DNA of 64,000 nucleotides from Mycetocola manganoxydans (GTDB lineage: Bacteria; Actinomycetota; Actinomycetes; Actinomycetales; Microbacteriaceae), in NCBI RefSeq assembly GCF_003667545.1, contig NZ_RCUV01000001.1:186001-250000 (forward strand), read 5' to 3'. The translations under genes were made by a program, and so were the position numbers. This document shows positions 63,224 to 64,000 of this stretch, piece by piece (position 1 is the first letter of the stretch; every line of letters begins with the position of its first letter). A model generated the notes under the pieces. It worked only from the letters and a program-made list of their open reading frames with translations. It ran no database searches and had not been told where the DNA came from.

Positions 63224-64000
63224 ATGTCATCCGCCGCTCCCGTTCGTATCGTCTCCGTCAACACGAACGGAGTCCGTGCCGCCTTCCGCAAGGGCATGGG
63301 CGAGTGGCTCGACCGGGCGAACGTCGACATCCTGGCGCTGCAGGAGGTTCGCGCCGCAACGAGCGACCTCGAGGGACTGTTCGGTCCCGAATGGGACATC
63401 CTGCACGACCCGGCCACCGCGAAGGGCCGGGCCGGAGTTGCGCTCCTCAGCCGGTCGAAGGCGTCGATCCACCGGGTGGAACTCGGGGCTGCTGAGTTCG
63501 ACAGCGCCGGACGCTGGCTCGAAGCGGACTACGAGGTCGGCGGGTCGATCATCACCGTCGTCTCCACCTACGTGCACTCCGGCTCCGTCGACACTCCCAA
63601 GCAGGTGGAGAAATACACTTTCCTCGATGCCATGACCGAACGGATGCCGCAGATCGCGAAGCACTCGGAACATGCAGTCATCCTCGGCGACCTCAACGTC
63701 GGGCACCGCGAACTCGACATCCGGAACTGGAAGGGTAACGTCAAGAACGCGGGCTTCCTGCCACAGGAACGCGCGTACTTCGATCGGTTCTTCGGGGCAG
63801 AGGGTGAAGAGATCACCGGCGTCGACGGATCCGTCGGACCCGGCCTCGGCTGGGTCGACGTCGGCCGGAAGTGGGCGGGCGAGGTCGACGGACCGTACAC
63901 CTGGTGGTCGCAGCGCGGCCGCGCTTTCGACACGGACACCGGTTGGCGACTGGACTACCACGTCGCGACTCCTTCCCTCGCGGCCACGGTTGTCGACTAT
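63224..64000 (+). CDS. xthA: Exodeoxyribonuclease III, 3' end cut off
   Basis: 259 residues are visible, from ATG 63224 to the window end; the family is usually 260-275 long, so only the last part is missing. Motifs of the endonuclease/exonuclease/phosphatase fold are VSVNTNGVRAAFRKG, LALQEVRA, GDLNVGHRELDI and the long WRLDYHVATPS near the end. It is an AP endonuclease/3'-5' exonuclease of base-excision repair. The final SDHAP-type motif would lie beyond the cut. It is divergent from the FHA gene over about 150 bp. Confidence 0.93.
   Translation, partial: MSSAAPVRIVSVNTNGVRAAFRKGMGEWLDRANVDILALQEVRAATSDLEGLFGPEWDILHDPATAKGRAGVALLSRSKASIHRVELGAAEFDSAGRWLEADYEVGGSIITVVSTYVHSGSVDTPKQVEKYTFLDAMTERMPQIAKHSEHAVILGDLNVGHRELDIRNWKGNVKNAGFLPQERAYFDRFFGAEGEEITGVDGSVGPGLGWVDVGRKWAGEVDGPYTWWSQRGRAFDTDTGWRLDYHVATPSLAATVVDY

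Overview
The window is high-GC DNA with dense, often overlapping genes, frequent GTG/TTG starts and families typical of Actinobacteria: a three-part acyl-CoA carboxylase with an epsilon subunit, an LpdA-like quinone reductase, a PknB-type kinase with an FHA partner, LGFP repeats and an LCP ligase. The gene set and order suggest a member of the Microbacteriaceae (Micrococcales). I cannot fix the genus, and no rRNA, tRNA or CRISPR array is visible.

Layout. 1-13.7 kb is a cell-surface glycan region. It holds a WlbA/WlbC/WlbB-like set for a diacetamido-uronic sugar nucleotide, feeding a glycosyltransferase cut by the left edge. It also holds a polyprenyl-phosphate-sugar synthase-like GT2 with a DUF2304 partner, a large polytopic membrane protein, GalE, two GT2 enzymes, a secreted LGFP-repeat protein, a GT4 enzyme and an LCP protein. 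13.7-17.5 kb carries purE, purK, a GtrA protein, a PH-domain membrane protein and birA. 17.6-26.6 kb carries the carboxylase genes accD, accE and accA3, interrupted by a two-component system with an extra degenerate kinase-like protein, an RNA methyltransferase and maf.

26.6-42.2 kb is mostly nucleoside salvage: purine nucleoside phosphorylase overlapping a phospho-sugar mutase, adenosine deaminase, nucleoside hydrolase, and a transporter-catabolic operon (bmpA, ATPase, two permeases, cdd, deoA). Orphan PTS IIA and IIB genes sit inside it. 42.4-49.8 kb has a 5'-3' exonuclease, mannose-1-phosphate guanylyltransferase, the succinate dehydrogenase operon sdhCDAB with a clear terminator, and PTS enzyme I. 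49.9-63.1 kb is a signalling and envelope cluster: FHA protein, Ser/Thr kinase, a 1942-residue Ig/Fn3 surface protein, MoxR ATPase, DUF58 protein and a transglutaminase-fold protein. Exonuclease III runs off the right edge.

The most unusual object is at 33805-35095. A single gene for a protein with a putative PD-(D/E)xK (DUF559-like) nuclease domain is enclosed by two imperfect inverted repeats of 111 bp each, built from repeated CGATTCACCA motifs. It lies between iunH and deoA and looks like a small mobile or self-contained nuclease cassette. Other points of note are a transglutaminase-fold protein that has lost its catalytic Cys and His, and an FHA protein with three TV(I/L)R motifs resembling intramolecular phospho-switch sites.
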